A DNA stretch of 64,000 nucleotides, from the NCBI GenBank assembly GCA_966211815.1, contig CBIHOD010000003.1, forward strand, positions 68,400-132,399, in the 5' to 3' direction. The notes beneath the pieces are model-generated. The model worked only from the letters and a program-made list of their open reading frames with translations. It made no database searches and was not told where the DNA came from. The position numbers were made by a program, and so were the translations under genes. The stretch is from JANPCX01 sp966211815. GTDB taxonomy: Bacteria; Pseudomonadota; Gammaproteobacteria; Burkholderiales; Burkholderiaceae_C. Numbering within the stretch: the stretch's first letter is position 1; each line of letters starts with the position of its first letter. Positions 17,718-27,273 of the stretch are shown here, piece by piece.

Positions 17718-19607
17718 TCAATCCCTGCGGCGGTTCGCGGCGCTCGCGCCCCATTGCGACAGGCACAGCAGCGTCGTCACCGCCATGTAGCGCGCGACGC
17801 TGAACCAGGAATGGAAGATGCGGGAGATGCCGTCCACGCGCGGGTTCATGCTCACCGGCACTTCGACGACGCGCAGCCCTGCGTGGCGCAGCAGCAGCAG
17901 CGTGCCGACGTCCTGGTAGTCGAGCAAGGTGGCTTCGCCCGAGGCCAGGATGGGCAAGGCGCGGCCGCGGTAGCAGCGGAAACCCGAGGTGAGGTCTTTC
18001 ACGTCCAGGCCGGTCAGGAAGCGGAACCAGGCCCAGGCCACGTGGCGCAGGCGGCTGGCCCTTTCGGGATGCGCGCCGATCACCACTTCGGCGGGCCGGG
18101 GCCCGTCGCGGCCGCCGGCGAGCAGGGTGGGCAGCTCCTCCACCTCGTGCTGGCCGTCGGCGTCCATGGTGACGACGGTCTGGTAGCCCTCCCGCAACGC
18201 ATAGCGGATGCCGGTCTGCATGCCGCCCCAGGCGCCCAGGCCGAGCACCGGCCGCAGCACCCTGGCGCCTTCGCGCAGGGCGATCTCGCCGGTGCCGTCT
18301 TCGCTCAGGTCGTCGATCACCACGACGTCCGTGTGACCGGCGTCCCGCAGCCGGCGCAGCAAGGCGCCGATGGTGCGCGCTTCGTTGCGCGCCGGGATGA
18401 CGATGAGCAGCGCCTTGCGCACGCGCGCGGCGGTCGGCGGCAGGCCCAGGACGTCCACGTACCGGCGCTGCACCGCCTGGGCCCCCGCCGCGGCGGTGAA
18501 CAGGCGCTTGAAGGCCGCCTGACCGGCCTGCCCCCAGGCCTGGCGCTGCCACGGCTGCCGGGCCGCGTCGGCCAGCGCCTGCCGCCAGGCTTGCACGTCG
18601 CCCGGCTCGATGACCCGGCCTGCGCGTGCGACGCCGACGACCCAGGGCATGCCTGAGCCGGGCAAGTCGCTCACGAGGCAGGGTTTGCCGTGCGCCATTG
18701 CTTCGAGCAGCACCATGCCGAAGGCTTCGGTGCGTTCATTGGAGGCCAGCGCGAACACGTCGCAGGACGCGAGCAGGGCATGCTTCTCGGATTCGTCGAC
18801 GGCGCCCAGCAGGGTGATCCGCGTGGCCCGGTCCTCGCCTTGAACGGAAAGATCGTCCGCCAACCGCCGCAACCCGCCGCGCCACTCGCCGTCGCCCGCG
18901 ATCACCAGTTCGATTCCCCCCTGGCCCGCCGCGGCGCGCATCAAGGTGTCGAAACCCTTGTAATGCGCCAGCCTGCCCAGCGACAGCACGCGCAACCGCC
19001 CGGGCGACCAGGCGTGCGCCGGTTCGCGCGGCGGCGCTGCGGCCTCCGCCGGCGCATGGCGCAGGCCGAGCGGCACCGCGCTGCACTTGGCGAGCCAGGG
19101 CCTCAAGGGCCGGCTGGCCGCCAGGTAGGGCGGCGAGGTGGCGATCACGTGCCGCGCCCGGGCGAGCACCGCGCGTTCGAAGGCGCGGTACAACCCCAGC
19201 GCCGCGCGCATCATCGGGCGTGGCGGCTGCCCGAAGACCACGTCCGAGTGCCAATGCACGACCCAGGGCAGCTCGCGCGCGCCGGCCAGCGTCAGCGCCC
19301 AGAAGACGGAGTTGTTGGGCATGTGCAAGTGGAGCAGGTCGGGTTTGAATTGTTCGATGGCCCGCGCGAGCGCCCGCCGGTAACCCAGGGCGACCGGTGC
19401 GTACATCACTTGCGCCTGCACCGGCACGCGGTGCAACCAGGGCGGGTCGCCGGGCAGGGGCTGGCCGTGCACGAGGGCGAACGCCGGGATGCCCTGGGCG
19501 CGCTGCGCCTCGACGAGGTCGGCCAGGTAGGTCTCCATGCCGCCCACGTCGGGCGGGAAGAATTTGCCCAGGTGCAGGACGCGCCATGCCGGCGTGGCTG
19601 GGCTCAA
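17718..19607 (-). CDS. Two-domain glycosyltransferase: GT4 fused to polyprenyl-phosphate-type GT2
   Basis: 629 residues. Residues ~5-395 are a GT4 (GT-B fold): WRVLHLGKFFPPDVGGMETY, LSLGRLAHYKGFDTL and EAFGMVLLEAMAHGKP. Residues ~410-629 are a GT2: LLIVIPARNEARTIGALL, VVIDDLSEDGT and TMDADGQHE. Such activities are normally on separate proteins, so the fusion suggests two consecutive steps on one lipid-linked glycan. I prefer the TTG start at 19607, which overlaps the upstream TPR gene stop as TTGA and gives a normal GT4 N-terminus; GTG 19643 is the alternative (641 residues). Confidence 0.82.
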   Translation of the reverse strand: MSPATPAWRVLHLGKFFPPDVGGMETYLADLVEAQRAQGIPAFALVHGQPLPGDPPWLHRVPVQAQVMYAPVALGYRRALARAIEQFKPDLLHLHMPNNSVFWALTLAGARELPWVVHWHSDVVFGQPPRPMMRAALGLYRAFERAVLARARHVIATSPPYLAASRPLRPWLAKCSAVPLGLRHAPAEAAAPPREPAHAWSPGRLRVLSLGRLAHYKGFDTLMRAAAGQGGIELVIAGDGEWRGGLRRLADDLSVQGEDRATRITLLGAVDESEKHALLASCDVFALASNERTEAFGMVLLEAMAHGKPCLVSDLPGSGMPWVVGVARAGRVIEPGDVQAWRQALADAARQPWQRQAWGQAGQAAFKRLFTAAAGAQAVQRRYVDVLGLPPTAARVRKALLIVIPARNEARTIGALLRRLRDAGHTDVVVIDDLSEDGTGEIALREGARVLRPVLGLGAWGGMQTGIRYALREGYQTVVTMDADGQHEVEELPTLLAGGRDGPRPAEVVIGAHPERASRLRHVAWAWFRFLTGLDVKDLTSGFRCYRGRALPILASGEATLLDYQDVGTLLLLRHAGLRVVEVPVSMNPRVDGISRIFHSWFSVARYMAVTTLLCLSQWGASAANRRRD

Positions 19608-21598
19608 TTCGCACCCATCGGGGGCTGCACGCCCTTGGCCCACGCCTGCTTGAGGCTTTGGTAGGCGCCGTTCTGGGGATCGAGCTTCATGGCCTGGTCC
19701 AGGTCCTTCTGCGCCGGCTCAGCTTTTCCGAGGGTCGCATGCGCCAAGGCCCGGCCGTAATGGGCCAGGGCGCTGGCGGCGTCGACTTGCAGTGCGCGGT
19801 TGAACGCGTCCAGCGCGCGCGCGCCGTCCCGGGCACCCACGTAGGCCATGCCCAGCCCGACCAGGTTCTGGACGTCCGCCGGCTTGGCCTTCACGGCGGC
19901 TTCGAAATCGCTGGCGGCCTCCTGGTACTTGCCCATGCGCAGCAGGTTGTTGGCGCGGCCGACATGGGCCTGCAGCGCCACTTCGGGGGCCAGGGGCATC
20001 TTCAGCGCCTTGCCGTAGCTTTCCGCGGCCTGCGCGAACAGCCCCAGCACCGATTGAGATTCCGCCCGCTGGAAGTTCAGGGGGGCGTCGCGGTAGCCGG
20101 CGGCTTCCGCCTGTTCGAAACTGGCCAGCGCCTGGTCATGCCGCTTGAGCGCCTGCTGCGCGATGCCGATGTTCATCAGCGCGCCGCCGTTGGGTTCGCC
20201 CAAGGCGCGGGCGGCCTGGAAGTCGCGGATCGCGGCTTCGCTGGAAAAGCGGGTCAGGTGGTAGGCGCCGCGGTTCATGTAGGCCCGGTAGCGGCCGACG
20301 GCGTTGGCCGGCGCGTCGGCGCCTTGCTTGTCGATCGCGTCAGTCCAGGCGGTGAGTTCGGTTTCCAGCGACAGCACCCGTTCGGCGGACAAGGCGGCAA
20401 AGGCCAACGCCAGCGCGGCGCCGAGGAGGTACAGCGGCTTGGGCGACCAGCCCGTGAGCAGCACCGCCACCAACCCGGGCACCGGGATGGCCCAGAGGTA
20501 GCTGCGGTACAGCACCATCGGGTCCTGCACCCAGACGGCCGAGAACTCGGTCCAGAAGAGCAGCAGGGGGAAGAGCAGGCAAAGGCCGATGAAGCCCCAG
20601 ACGTCCGACCGGCGCAGCACCGCGGCGGCCGAGGCGGCCAGCAACGCCAGGTAACCGAGCGCGCCGAGCAAGGTGCCTGGGCCGACCGCCAGCGGGAAAG
20701 GCGGCCGAAGGTCGATGGACATCCAGCCCACATGGGGCACGAACCACAGCAGGCCGTATTGGAAGAACAGCCGGGCTTGGTTGAGGATGCTCAGCAGGAA
20801 GGCCTGAGCGGCCACGCCCGGGTGTTGTGCGTTGAGCTGGTCGACAAGCTGGCGGGAGGTCCCGTCGAACATCTCGCCCACCATGCCGGGATACGCTTTC
20901 AGCAGCAGCCAGGCGCCCACGCCGAGCACCGCCGCCGCGGCGGCGAGTATCGCCAACGCCTTTTTCCACGACGGGCGCGAGACGAAGACATACAGCGGAA
21001 GGCACAGCGCCGCCAGCAGGAAGCTCTGTTCCTTGGACAGCGCCGCCAGCACGTAGCCCGCCAACGCGGCGGCGAACCATGGCAAACGGGCGCCGCCGGC
21101 GCGCGACAGGCCCTGCACATAGGCCCAGCAGGCCCAGGCCGAGAACATCGTGGCCATGACGATGGAGCGCTGGATCAGGTAGCCGACCGCGTACACCGCC
21201 GCGGGCGCCAGCACGAAGAACACCATGCCCACCGCGAGCGCGGCGCGCTGCGACGCTCGGGCTTCGGCCTGCGTCTGCGCGTCGCCTTCCGCCGGAGGGA
21301 TGTGCTGCAACAGGCTGCGCATCAGGGCGTAGACGCCGGCCGCGGCCCCCAGGTGCAGCAGCAGGTTGAACAACCGCTGCGCGGCCATCGACCCTCCGGA
21401 CAGGTCATGCAGCCAGACGAAAGACCCGTAGGAAAGCAACCGGTGCTTGATCGGCCACAGCGCGCCGTAGCGCTTGAAGACGCCGTCGGCGATGCGGCTG
21501 TCGTCGAACACCAGCTCGTTGTGCAGGCCCAGGCCGTAGACGCCGAGGCACAACACGGCCAGCAATAGCGCGAAAGCGGCCGGAAGATGCTTTTTCAT
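19604..21598 (-). CDS. Polytopic membrane protein with C-terminal TPR repeats
   Basis: 664 residues. The first ~420 residues are about ten transmembrane segments with an early ELVFDDSRIADG, resembling the acidic loop motif of GT-C type membrane glycosyltransferases and TMTC-like proteins. Residues ~450-650 are about six TPR units (for example NIGIAQQALKRHDQALASFEQA and YGRALAHATLGKAEPAQKDLDQA). The likely role is a membrane glycosyl- or oligosaccharyl-transfer protein, but this is inference from architecture. ATG 21598 is the first gene of the minus-strand operon and is divergent from tex across 93 bp. Confidence 0.75.
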   Translation of the reverse strand: MKKHLPAAFALLLAVLCLGVYGLGLHNELVFDDSRIADGVFKRYGALWPIKHRLLSYGSFVWLHDLSGGSMAAQRLFNLLLHLGAAAGVYALMRSLLQHIPPAEGDAQTQAEARASQRAALAVGMVFFVLAPAAVYAVGYLIQRSIVMATMFSAWACWAYVQGLSRAGGARLPWFAAALAGYVLAALSKEQSFLLAALCLPLYVFVSRPSWKKALAILAAAAAVLGVGAWLLLKAYPGMVGEMFDGTSRQLVDQLNAQHPGVAAQAFLLSILNQARLFFQYGLLWFVPHVGWMSIDLRPPFPLAVGPGTLLGALGYLALLAASAAAVLRRSDVWGFIGLCLLFPLLLFWTEFSAVWVQDPMVLYRSYLWAIPVPGLVAVLLTGWSPKPLYLLGAALALAFAALSAERVLSLETELTAWTDAIDKQGADAPANAVGRYRAYMNRGAYHLTRFSSEAAIRDFQAARALGEPNGGALMNIGIAQQALKRHDQALASFEQAEAAGYRDAPLNFQRAESQSVLGLFAQAAESYGKALKMPLAPEVALQAHVGRANNLLRMGKYQEAASDFEAAVKAKPADVQNLVGLGMAYVGARDGARALDAFNRALQVDAASALAHYGRALAHATLGKAEPAQKDLDQAMKLDPQNGAYQSLKQAWAKGVQPPMGAN

Positions 21599-21691
21599 GG
21601 GGGGCTTGTATCGAAGGGGGTTGAAGTTTAAGGGAGCCGGCGGCGGCGATCGCCGTGCGCCGGAGGGCGCCGGACGGGTGTTGCGCCGCCC

Positions 21692-24088
21692 ATGGCACAC
21701 TGCGCGCCTTCGCTTTCCCGTCAACTTCCTCCCGCCTGCGGCGCAGGCCTTCCCGCCTTGGAAAAGATCCTTCTGCAAATCGCCGCCGAGCTGAACGCAC
21801 GCCCGGCCCAGGTCAATGCCGCGGTCCAATTGCTGGACGGCGGCGCCACGGTCCCTTTCATCGCCCGCTACCGCAAGGAGGCCACCGACGGCCTGGACGA
21901 CACCCAGCTGCGCCACCTGGAGCAGCGCCTGTCCTACCTGCGCGAACTGGAAGAGCGCCGCGCCGCGGTGGTCAAGAGCATCGAAGAGCAGGGCAAGCTG
22001 ACCCCCGAGCTGCGCGCGGCGGTCGAGGCCGCGCCGACCAAGCAGGAGCTCGAAGACCTGTACCTGCCCTACAAGGTCAAGCGCCGCACCAAGGCGATGA
22101 TCGCCCGCGAGGCCGGCATCGAGCCCCTGGCCGACAAGCTCTTCGCCGATCCGCAGCTCGACCCCCAGGCCGAGGCCACGGCCTTCGTCAATGCCGAAGC
22201 CGGCTTCGGCGACGCCTTCGCGGTGCTGGACGGCGTGCGCGACATCCTCTCCGAGCGCTGGGCCGAGGACGCCGCGCTGGTGGGCAAGCTGCGCGAGTGG
22301 CTCTGGCAAGAGGGCCTGTTCGTCTCCAGGCTGCTGGACGGCAAGGACCCGAACAACCCCGACGTGGCCAAGTTCCGCGACTACTTCGACTACGCCGAAC
22401 CGATCCGCACCGTCCCGTCCCACCGCGCGCTCGCGGTCTTCCGCGGCCGGACCCAGGAGTTCCTGGAAGCCAAGCTGCAAGTCGACGAAGAGGTCGTCCC
22501 CGGCCAGCCGACCCTGGCCGAAGGCCGCATCGCCCAGCACCTCGGCTGGCGCCACGGCAAGCGGCCGGCCGACGAGCTGCTGCGCAAGTGCGTGGCCTGG
22601 GCCTGGAAGGTCAAGCTCAGCATGAGCCTGGAGCGCGACCTCTTCAGCCGCCTGCGCGAGGAGGCCGAGAAGGTGGCGATCAAGGTCTTTTCCGAGAACC
22701 TGCGCGACCTGCTGCTGGCCGCGCCCGCCGGGCCGCGCGTGGTGATGGGCCTGGACCCGGGCATCCGCACCGGCTGCAAGGTGGCCGTGGTCGACGCCAC
22801 CGGCAAGGTGCTGGACACCGCCACCGTCTACCCGCACGAGCCGCGCAACGACTGGGACGGCTCGCTGCACCAGCTGGGCCGGCTTTGCGCCGCCCACAGC
22901 GTCAACATCATCGCCATCGGCAACGGCACCGCCAGCCGCGAGACCGACAAGCTGGCCGGCGAGCTGATCAAGAAGATCCAGCAGCTGGCGCCGGGCACCA
23001 ACATCCAGAAGGTGGTGGTCAGCGAGGCCGGCGCCTCCGTCTACAGCGCCAGCGAGTACGCGAGCAAGGAGCTGCCCGACCTGGACGTGAGCCTGCGCGG
23101 CGCGGTGAGCATCGCCCGGCGCCTGCAGGACCCGCTGGCCGAACTCGTCAAGATCGACCCGAAGAGCATCGGCGTGGGCCAGTACCAGCACGACGTCAAC
23201 CAGAGCGAGCTGGCGCGCACGCTGGACGCGGTGATCGAGGACTGCGTGAACTCCGTCGGGGTCGACCTGAACACCGCGTCGAGCCCTCTGCTGTCGAGGG
23301 TGTCGGGCCTGAACGGCACGGTGGCGGCCAGCATCGTGCGCTGGCGCGACGCCAACGGCGCCTTCCGCAACCGCCAGCAGCTGCGCGAAGTGGCGGGCCT
23401 GGGGCCCAAGACCTTCGAGCAAAGCGCCGGCTTCCTGCGCATCCGCGGCGGCGACAACCCGCTGGACCAGTCCGGCGTGCACCCCGAGACCTATCCCGTG
23501 GTCGAGCGCATCCTCGACGCCGTGAAAAAGCCTGCGCAAGAGGTGATGGGCCGCAGCGACGTCATCCGCGCCCTGAGGCCAGAAGCCTTCGCCGACGAGA
23601 AGTTCGGCGCGATCACCGTCAAGGACATCTTCGCCGAGCTGGAGAAGCCGGGCCGCGACCCCCGCCCCGATTTCAAGGTCGCCCGGCTGACCGACGGCGT
23701 GGAGGACATCAAGGACCTGCAGCCCGGGATGCTGCTGGAAGGCACGGTCAGCAACGTCGCCCAGTTCGGCGCCTTCGTCGACCTCGGCGTGCACCAGGAC
23801 GGCCTCGTGCACGTGAGCCAGCTGTCCAACAAGTTCGTGGGCGACGCGCGCGAGGTCGTCAAGACCGGCGACATCGTCAAGGTCAAGGTGCTGGAAGTCG
23901 ACGTCGCGCGCAAGCGCATCTCGCTGACCATGAAGCTGGACGCCAAGGCGCCCGCCGCCGGGGGCGACCGCGACAACAGCTACCGGCCCGCCGGCCGCGG
24001 CGAGCGGCTGGGGCGCCCGGCGCCCGCGGCGGCCCAGCCGTCGGCCATGGAGATGGCCTTCGCCAAACTCAAGGCGGGGCGCAACTGA
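21692..24088 (+). CDS. tex: Tex-type S1 RNA-binding transcription accessory protein
   Basis: 798 residues from ATG 21692, or 776 from TTG 21758, which better matches the usual Tex N-terminus (EKILLQIAAEL). Domain order is standard: helical N-terminal region with VPFIARYRKEATDGLDD, RNase H-like YqgF domain with GLDPGIRTG near residue 353, helix-hairpin-helix region with RVSGLNGTVAASIVRWR, and a C-terminal S1 domain near 680-750 (GTVSNVAQFGAFVDLGVHQDG). Tex binds nucleic acids and affects transcription and translation of some genes. It is probably monocistronic and divergent from the preceding operon. Confidence 0.95.
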   Translation: MAHCAPSLSRQLPPACGAGLPALEKILLQIAAELNARPAQVNAAVQLLDGGATVPFIARYRKEATDGLDDTQLRHLEQRLSYLRELEERRAAVVKSIEEQGKLTPELRAAVEAAPTKQELEDLYLPYKVKRRTKAMIAREAGIEPLADKLFADPQLDPQAEATAFVNAEAGFGDAFAVLDGVRDILSERWAEDAALVGKLREWLWQEGLFVSRLLDGKDPNNPDVAKFRDYFDYAEPIRTVPSHRALAVFRGRTQEFLEAKLQVDEEVVPGQPTLAEGRIAQHLGWRHGKRPADELLRKCVAWAWKVKLSMSLERDLFSRLREEAEKVAIKVFSENLRDLLLAAPAGPRVVMGLDPGIRTGCKVAVVDATGKVLDTATVYPHEPRNDWDGSLHQLGRLCAAHSVNIIAIGNGTASRETDKLAGELIKKIQQLAPGTNIQKVVVSEAGASVYSASEYASKELPDLDVSLRGAVSIARRLQDPLAELVKIDPKSIGVGQYQHDVNQSELARTLDAVIEDCVNSVGVDLNTASSPLLSRVSGLNGTVAASIVRWRDANGAFRNRQQLREVAGLGPKTFEQSAGFLRIRGGDNPLDQSGVHPETYPVVERILDAVKKPAQEVMGRSDVIRALRPEAFADEKFGAITVKDIFAELEKPGRDPRPDFKVARLTDGVEDIKDLQPGMLLEGTVSNVAQFGAFVDLGVHQDGLVHVSQLSNKFVGDAREVVKTGDIVKVKVLEVDVARKRISLTMKLDAKAPAAGGDRDNSYRPAGRGERLGRPAPAAAQPSAMEMAFAKLKAGRN

Positions 24089-24201
24089 CGCGGTGCGCCG
24101 CGCGGCCGCCGATGCTTTTTGTAAAAAGTGGTGACAGGCCCCGGCAAGGGCCTTCATTCGAAAGATACTGAAACCGGAACCCCCATGAAAAGGAGCTCGA
24201 T

Positions 24202-24729
24202 TTGAAGAACATCCAATGCCTGACCGCGATCTCGTTGGCCATCCTGACGGCGGCCTGCGGCAGCCCCAAGACCGAGAGCGGCCCGATGGCCCGGGCCAAC
24301 CTGGAAGCGACCAAGGGCAACGCCGTCAGCGGCGTCGTCACCTTCCAGCAGCACGGCGACCACGTCATGGTGCACGCCAAGGTCGGCGGCCTGAAGCCGA
24401 ACCAGGAACACGGCTTCCACGCCCATGAGAAGGGCGACTGCTCCAGCGGCGACGGCATGAGCACCGGCGGCCACTTCAACCCCACCGGCAAGCCGCACGG
24501 CCCGCAGTCCGGCGACCACCACGCCGGCGACCTGCCCGCGTTGAAGGCCGACGCCAACGGCAACGTCGACATCAAGTTCCACCTGTCCGGCGTGACCCTG
24601 ACGGAAGGCCCCACGAGCCTGGTCGGACGCGGGCTGATCGTCCACGCCGGCCCGGACGACTACACCACCCAGCCCACGGGCAACTCCGGCGCGCGCGTGG
24701 CCTGCGCGGTGATCACCGCGGTGAACTGA
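24202..24729 (+). CDS. sodC: CuZn superoxide dismutase, lipoprotein form
   Basis: 175 residues with a lipoprotein signal (AILTAACGS) that should anchor it in the periplasm. Copper and zinc ligands are in HGFHAHEKGDC, the following HFNPTGKPHG and the later HAGDLP stretch; the C-terminal GARVACAVI contains the disulfide cysteine. It converts periplasmic superoxide to peroxide and oxygen. The start is TTG 24202, supported by AGGAG at 24191-24195 with 6-nt spacing; the ATG just upstream at 24185 runs straight into a stop. A strong hairpin terminator follows. Confidence 0.93.
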   Translation: MKNIQCLTAISLAILTAACGSPKTESGPMARANLEATKGNAVSGVVTFQQHGDHVMVHAKVGGLKPNQEHGFHAHEKGDCSSGDGMSTGGHFNPTGKPHGPQSGDHHAGDLPALKADANGNVDIKFHLSGVTLTEGPTSLVGRGLIVHAGPDDYTTQPTGNSGARVACAVITAVN

Positions 24730-24750
24730 AGCAGCGCGACGCGCTGAAAA

Positions 24751-24788
24751 AACGGGCGGCGCCGCGGAAGCGGCGCCGCCCGTTTTCC
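24751..24788. terminator. Bidirectional rho-independent terminator between sodC and the acylase gene
   Basis: A perfect 15-bp stem (aacgggcggcgccgc / gcggcgccgcccgtt) with a ggaa loop, preceded by an A run and followed by tttt, so it can work for both converging genes. Confidence 0.9.
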
Positions 24789-24801
24789 ATGTCGCCGCGG
24801 C

Positions 24802-27273
24802 TTATTCGGAAATCCGCGTCGTCTTCAGCGCCGCGTCCGCCGCGATGTCGCCGTCGCTGAACGGGTACTTCGCGAAGCGCTTCTGCGCGTACAGCTCGGC
24901 CGTCTGGTCGGCGTGGTAGGGGCTGTTGGGGTCGGCCGACTGCCCGTAGCTCAGCAGCGCCTGGGCGACCGGGCCGCTGCCGTCCCAGGTGACGGTCTGG
25001 ACATAGCTGGTGCCGATGAGCACTTCGGGGTAGCCGGTGGACGACAGCGGCGCCATCGTCAGTTTGTTGAACGCGCCCTCGAATTCATCGCCGCCGTGGA
25101 CCGGGATGACCGCGCCCTTGCGCACCACGAACTGGTAACGGCCGAGCGGCTGGTTGATGTCGATGCCCAGTTGGGCCAGGTCGCGCACCGTCTGCGCCAG
25201 GGCCTGCAGCAGCGCGGCGTTGACCGCCGGCGAGGCGGTGTTCAGGTCGCGCGGCGTGTTGACCGGGTCGGCCGGGTTGAAGGGCGTGGCCCAGACGTTG
25301 GGGATGTCCTTGGCAGTGCGCCAGAACTCGCGAAACAGCACCGCGCCCACGGAATCGAGGTTGGCCTTGCGGTCCCAGCGCTTGAGCACGCCGCAGGCGG
25401 CGCTGGTGTCGACCGTGGCGCCGGACAACGTCACCAGCGGCGTGGCTTCGCAACTCGCCACCAGCGGGCCCACCGCCAACTCGGCGGCGAGCACGCGGTT
25501 CTGGAACAGCACCTGCTGCAGCACGCCCAGGCTGTGGAAGCCGGTGCCGGCCAGGCCGTCGGTGCCGTTCAGGCGTTGTTGGACCTGCTGGATGCCCAGC
25601 CGGGTGCGCAGCGTGCGGGCGGTGCCGACCGGCCCGATGACGGGCGAGAACCCGGTGAGCGGCTGCGCCGGGTTGGACAGCCAGTAGCTGTCGTTGGAGT
25701 TGGCGGTGTAGTCGTCGCGCGTCAGCGAGGGCATGCCGGCGCCCGCGAAGTTGCCGGCCTGGCGCGCGCCCGGGTCGACCGTCCATTCGCAGGAAGCCTT
25801 GGAACCGTCGAGCACCGGGATGCCGGTGGCCTTGAGCACCGCCTGGGCGGTGGGCGACTGGGTGCAGGCGCCGAGCTTGGCCAACGGCACGTTGGGCGTG
25901 GCGCCGATGTCGGCGTAGAAAGCCTTGCCCGCGCGGTCGGCCGCCAGGGTGTTCACCCAGGGCAGCCCGGTGACGCTTTCGAGCGCGGCTTTCACGTCGG
26001 CCACGTTCTTCGCCTGGCCCACTCGCAGCCATTGCTCCATCAGCCGGGTGTTGGCGAGGTTGGCGTCGCGCAGCGCGAAGGCCTGCTGCGCGTTCCAGTT
26101 GAAGCCGAGCGAGGGCGCCAGGAGCACCGCGCCGAAGCGGGTCGAATACAGCGTGCGCGTCACCGGCTTGACCGAGCCGTCCGCCTGGCGCACGTCCACG
26201 CTGACGGTCTTGCTCGTCATCTTGACCGGCTGGCCTTCGTAGACGTAGCTGGTCGGGTCGCCCGGCACCAGGGTCAGCTCGTAGGGCGTGAAGCGCAGCG
26301 AGGTGGAGACGGTGTGGCTCCAGGCCACGTCCTTGTTGAAACCGATCACCACCATTGGCATGCCGCCGATCGACACGCCGGCCGTGTCGTACTGGCCCGG
26401 CACCGTGAGGTGCAACTCATAGAAGCGGTTGGTGGTGAACCACGGGAAGTGCGGGTTGCCCAGCAGCATGCCGGTGCCCGTGCCGGTGGCCTGCGCGCCC
26501 AGCGCGTAGGCGTTGGAGCCGAAAGGCTTGTCGGACACCAGCATTTCGCGGCGCAGGTGTTCCCCGTCCAGGCCGGCCAGCCGCTTGCGCAGCGATTGGC
26601 CGGCTTGCCGCTGGGCCAGCTTCTGGCCGGCGGGCGCGACGGGTGCGGCGTTTGGCGAGGCTTGCGGCGGCTGGGCCGCGACGATGGCGTCGAGGAAATT
26701 GCCGCCCGAGGCCTGGATGGCTTTCTCGGCCAGAAGCAGCCGCATGTCGGCCTCGGTGATGGGGCGTACCCAGGGTTGCCCGCGGCAGGCTTCCGGCAGA
26801 TTGGCGGCAGCCGTCTCGCGCAGGTAGCGGTTGTAGCCGGCCACGTAGCCGCGCAACAGGTCGCGCACTTCGGCCGGCGCCTGGTCGTAGCCCGATTTGA
26901 GCTGGGCGTCGTCCAGGTAAGCCTTGAAGAAAAAGTCGCTGTTCAGGTTCTTGACCTGTTTGAACGCGACGATGGTCGCGGCGTCCGGACCGAAATACCT
27001 GGAGCGCTCCCCATTGACGGTCACGACCTGGTCGGCCAGCAGGCAGAGGTTGTCGCGCGCATAGGCATAGCCCGTCCCGTAACCCGCGCCGGCGAAATCG
27101 TCCGCCTTGACGTGGGCCACGCCGTAGCGCGTGGTGCGGATCTCCGCGGAGAACGACGCCTTGGGCGTGTCGCCGCCGCCCCCGCCGCAGCCGGCCAGCA
27201 CGCCGCCCAGCGCGGCGGCGCAGGCCCACCAGGGCGCGCGTGGAAAGAACAGGGCTGCGAGTCGGGGTTGCAC
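24802..27273 (-). CDS. Penicillin acylase family lipoprotein (Ntn hydrolase; acyl-amide hydrolase)
   Basis: 823 residues with an N-terminal lipoprotein signal (GVLAGC followed by a Gly run). The family lay-out is alpha subunit, linker, beta subunit; the nucleophile is probably Ser253 in FGSNAYALG, exposed by autocleavage after Gly252. The stretches YGTGYAYARDNLC and NPHFPWFTTNRFYELHL are typical of the aculeacin/AHL-acylase branch. Substrates could be acyl-homoserine lactones, lipopeptides or other amides; sequence cannot decide. The start is GTG 27273 with AGGAG a few bases upstream. It diverges from the DUF4331 operon. Confidence 0.88.
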   Translation of the reverse strand: MQPRLAALFFPRAPWWACAAALGGVLAGCGGGGGDTPKASFSAEIRTTRYGVAHVKADDFAGAGYGTGYAYARDNLCLLADQVVTVNGERSRYFGPDAATIVAFKQVKNLNSDFFFKAYLDDAQLKSGYDQAPAEVRDLLRGYVAGYNRYLRETAAANLPEACRGQPWVRPITEADMRLLLAEKAIQASGGNFLDAIVAAQPPQASPNAAPVAPAGQKLAQRQAGQSLRKRLAGLDGEHLRREMLVSDKPFGSNAYALGAQATGTGTGMLLGNPHFPWFTTNRFYELHLTVPGQYDTAGVSIGGMPMVVIGFNKDVAWSHTVSTSLRFTPYELTLVPGDPTSYVYEGQPVKMTSKTVSVDVRQADGSVKPVTRTLYSTRFGAVLLAPSLGFNWNAQQAFALRDANLANTRLMEQWLRVGQAKNVADVKAALESVTGLPWVNTLAADRAGKAFYADIGATPNVPLAKLGACTQSPTAQAVLKATGIPVLDGSKASCEWTVDPGARQAGNFAGAGMPSLTRDDYTANSNDSYWLSNPAQPLTGFSPVIGPVGTARTLRTRLGIQQVQQRLNGTDGLAGTGFHSLGVLQQVLFQNRVLAAELAVGPLVASCEATPLVTLSGATVDTSAACGVLKRWDRKANLDSVGAVLFREFWRTAKDIPNVWATPFNPADPVNTPRDLNTASPAVNAALLQALAQTVRDLAQLGIDINQPLGRYQFVVRKGAVIPVHGGDEFEGAFNKLTMAPLSSTGYPEVLIGTSYVQTVTWDGSGPVAQALLSYGQSADPNSPYHADQTAELYAQKRFAKYPFSDGDIAADAALKTTRISE

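Noticed and set aside
17692..18552. N-terminal extension of the GDDxY repeat protein frame upstream of 17691
   Set aside because: It is antisense-frame shadow of the GT4-GT2 fusion on the same strand, is Arg/Ala-rich without domains, and a signal peptide begins exactly at ATG 17691.
21599..24157. Long minus-strand open frame continuing from the TPR gene across all of tex
   Set aside because: It is antisense to tex, which has full domain conservation. The antisense translation is low-complexity His/Gly/Val, and the TPR protein has a clear ATG at 21598.
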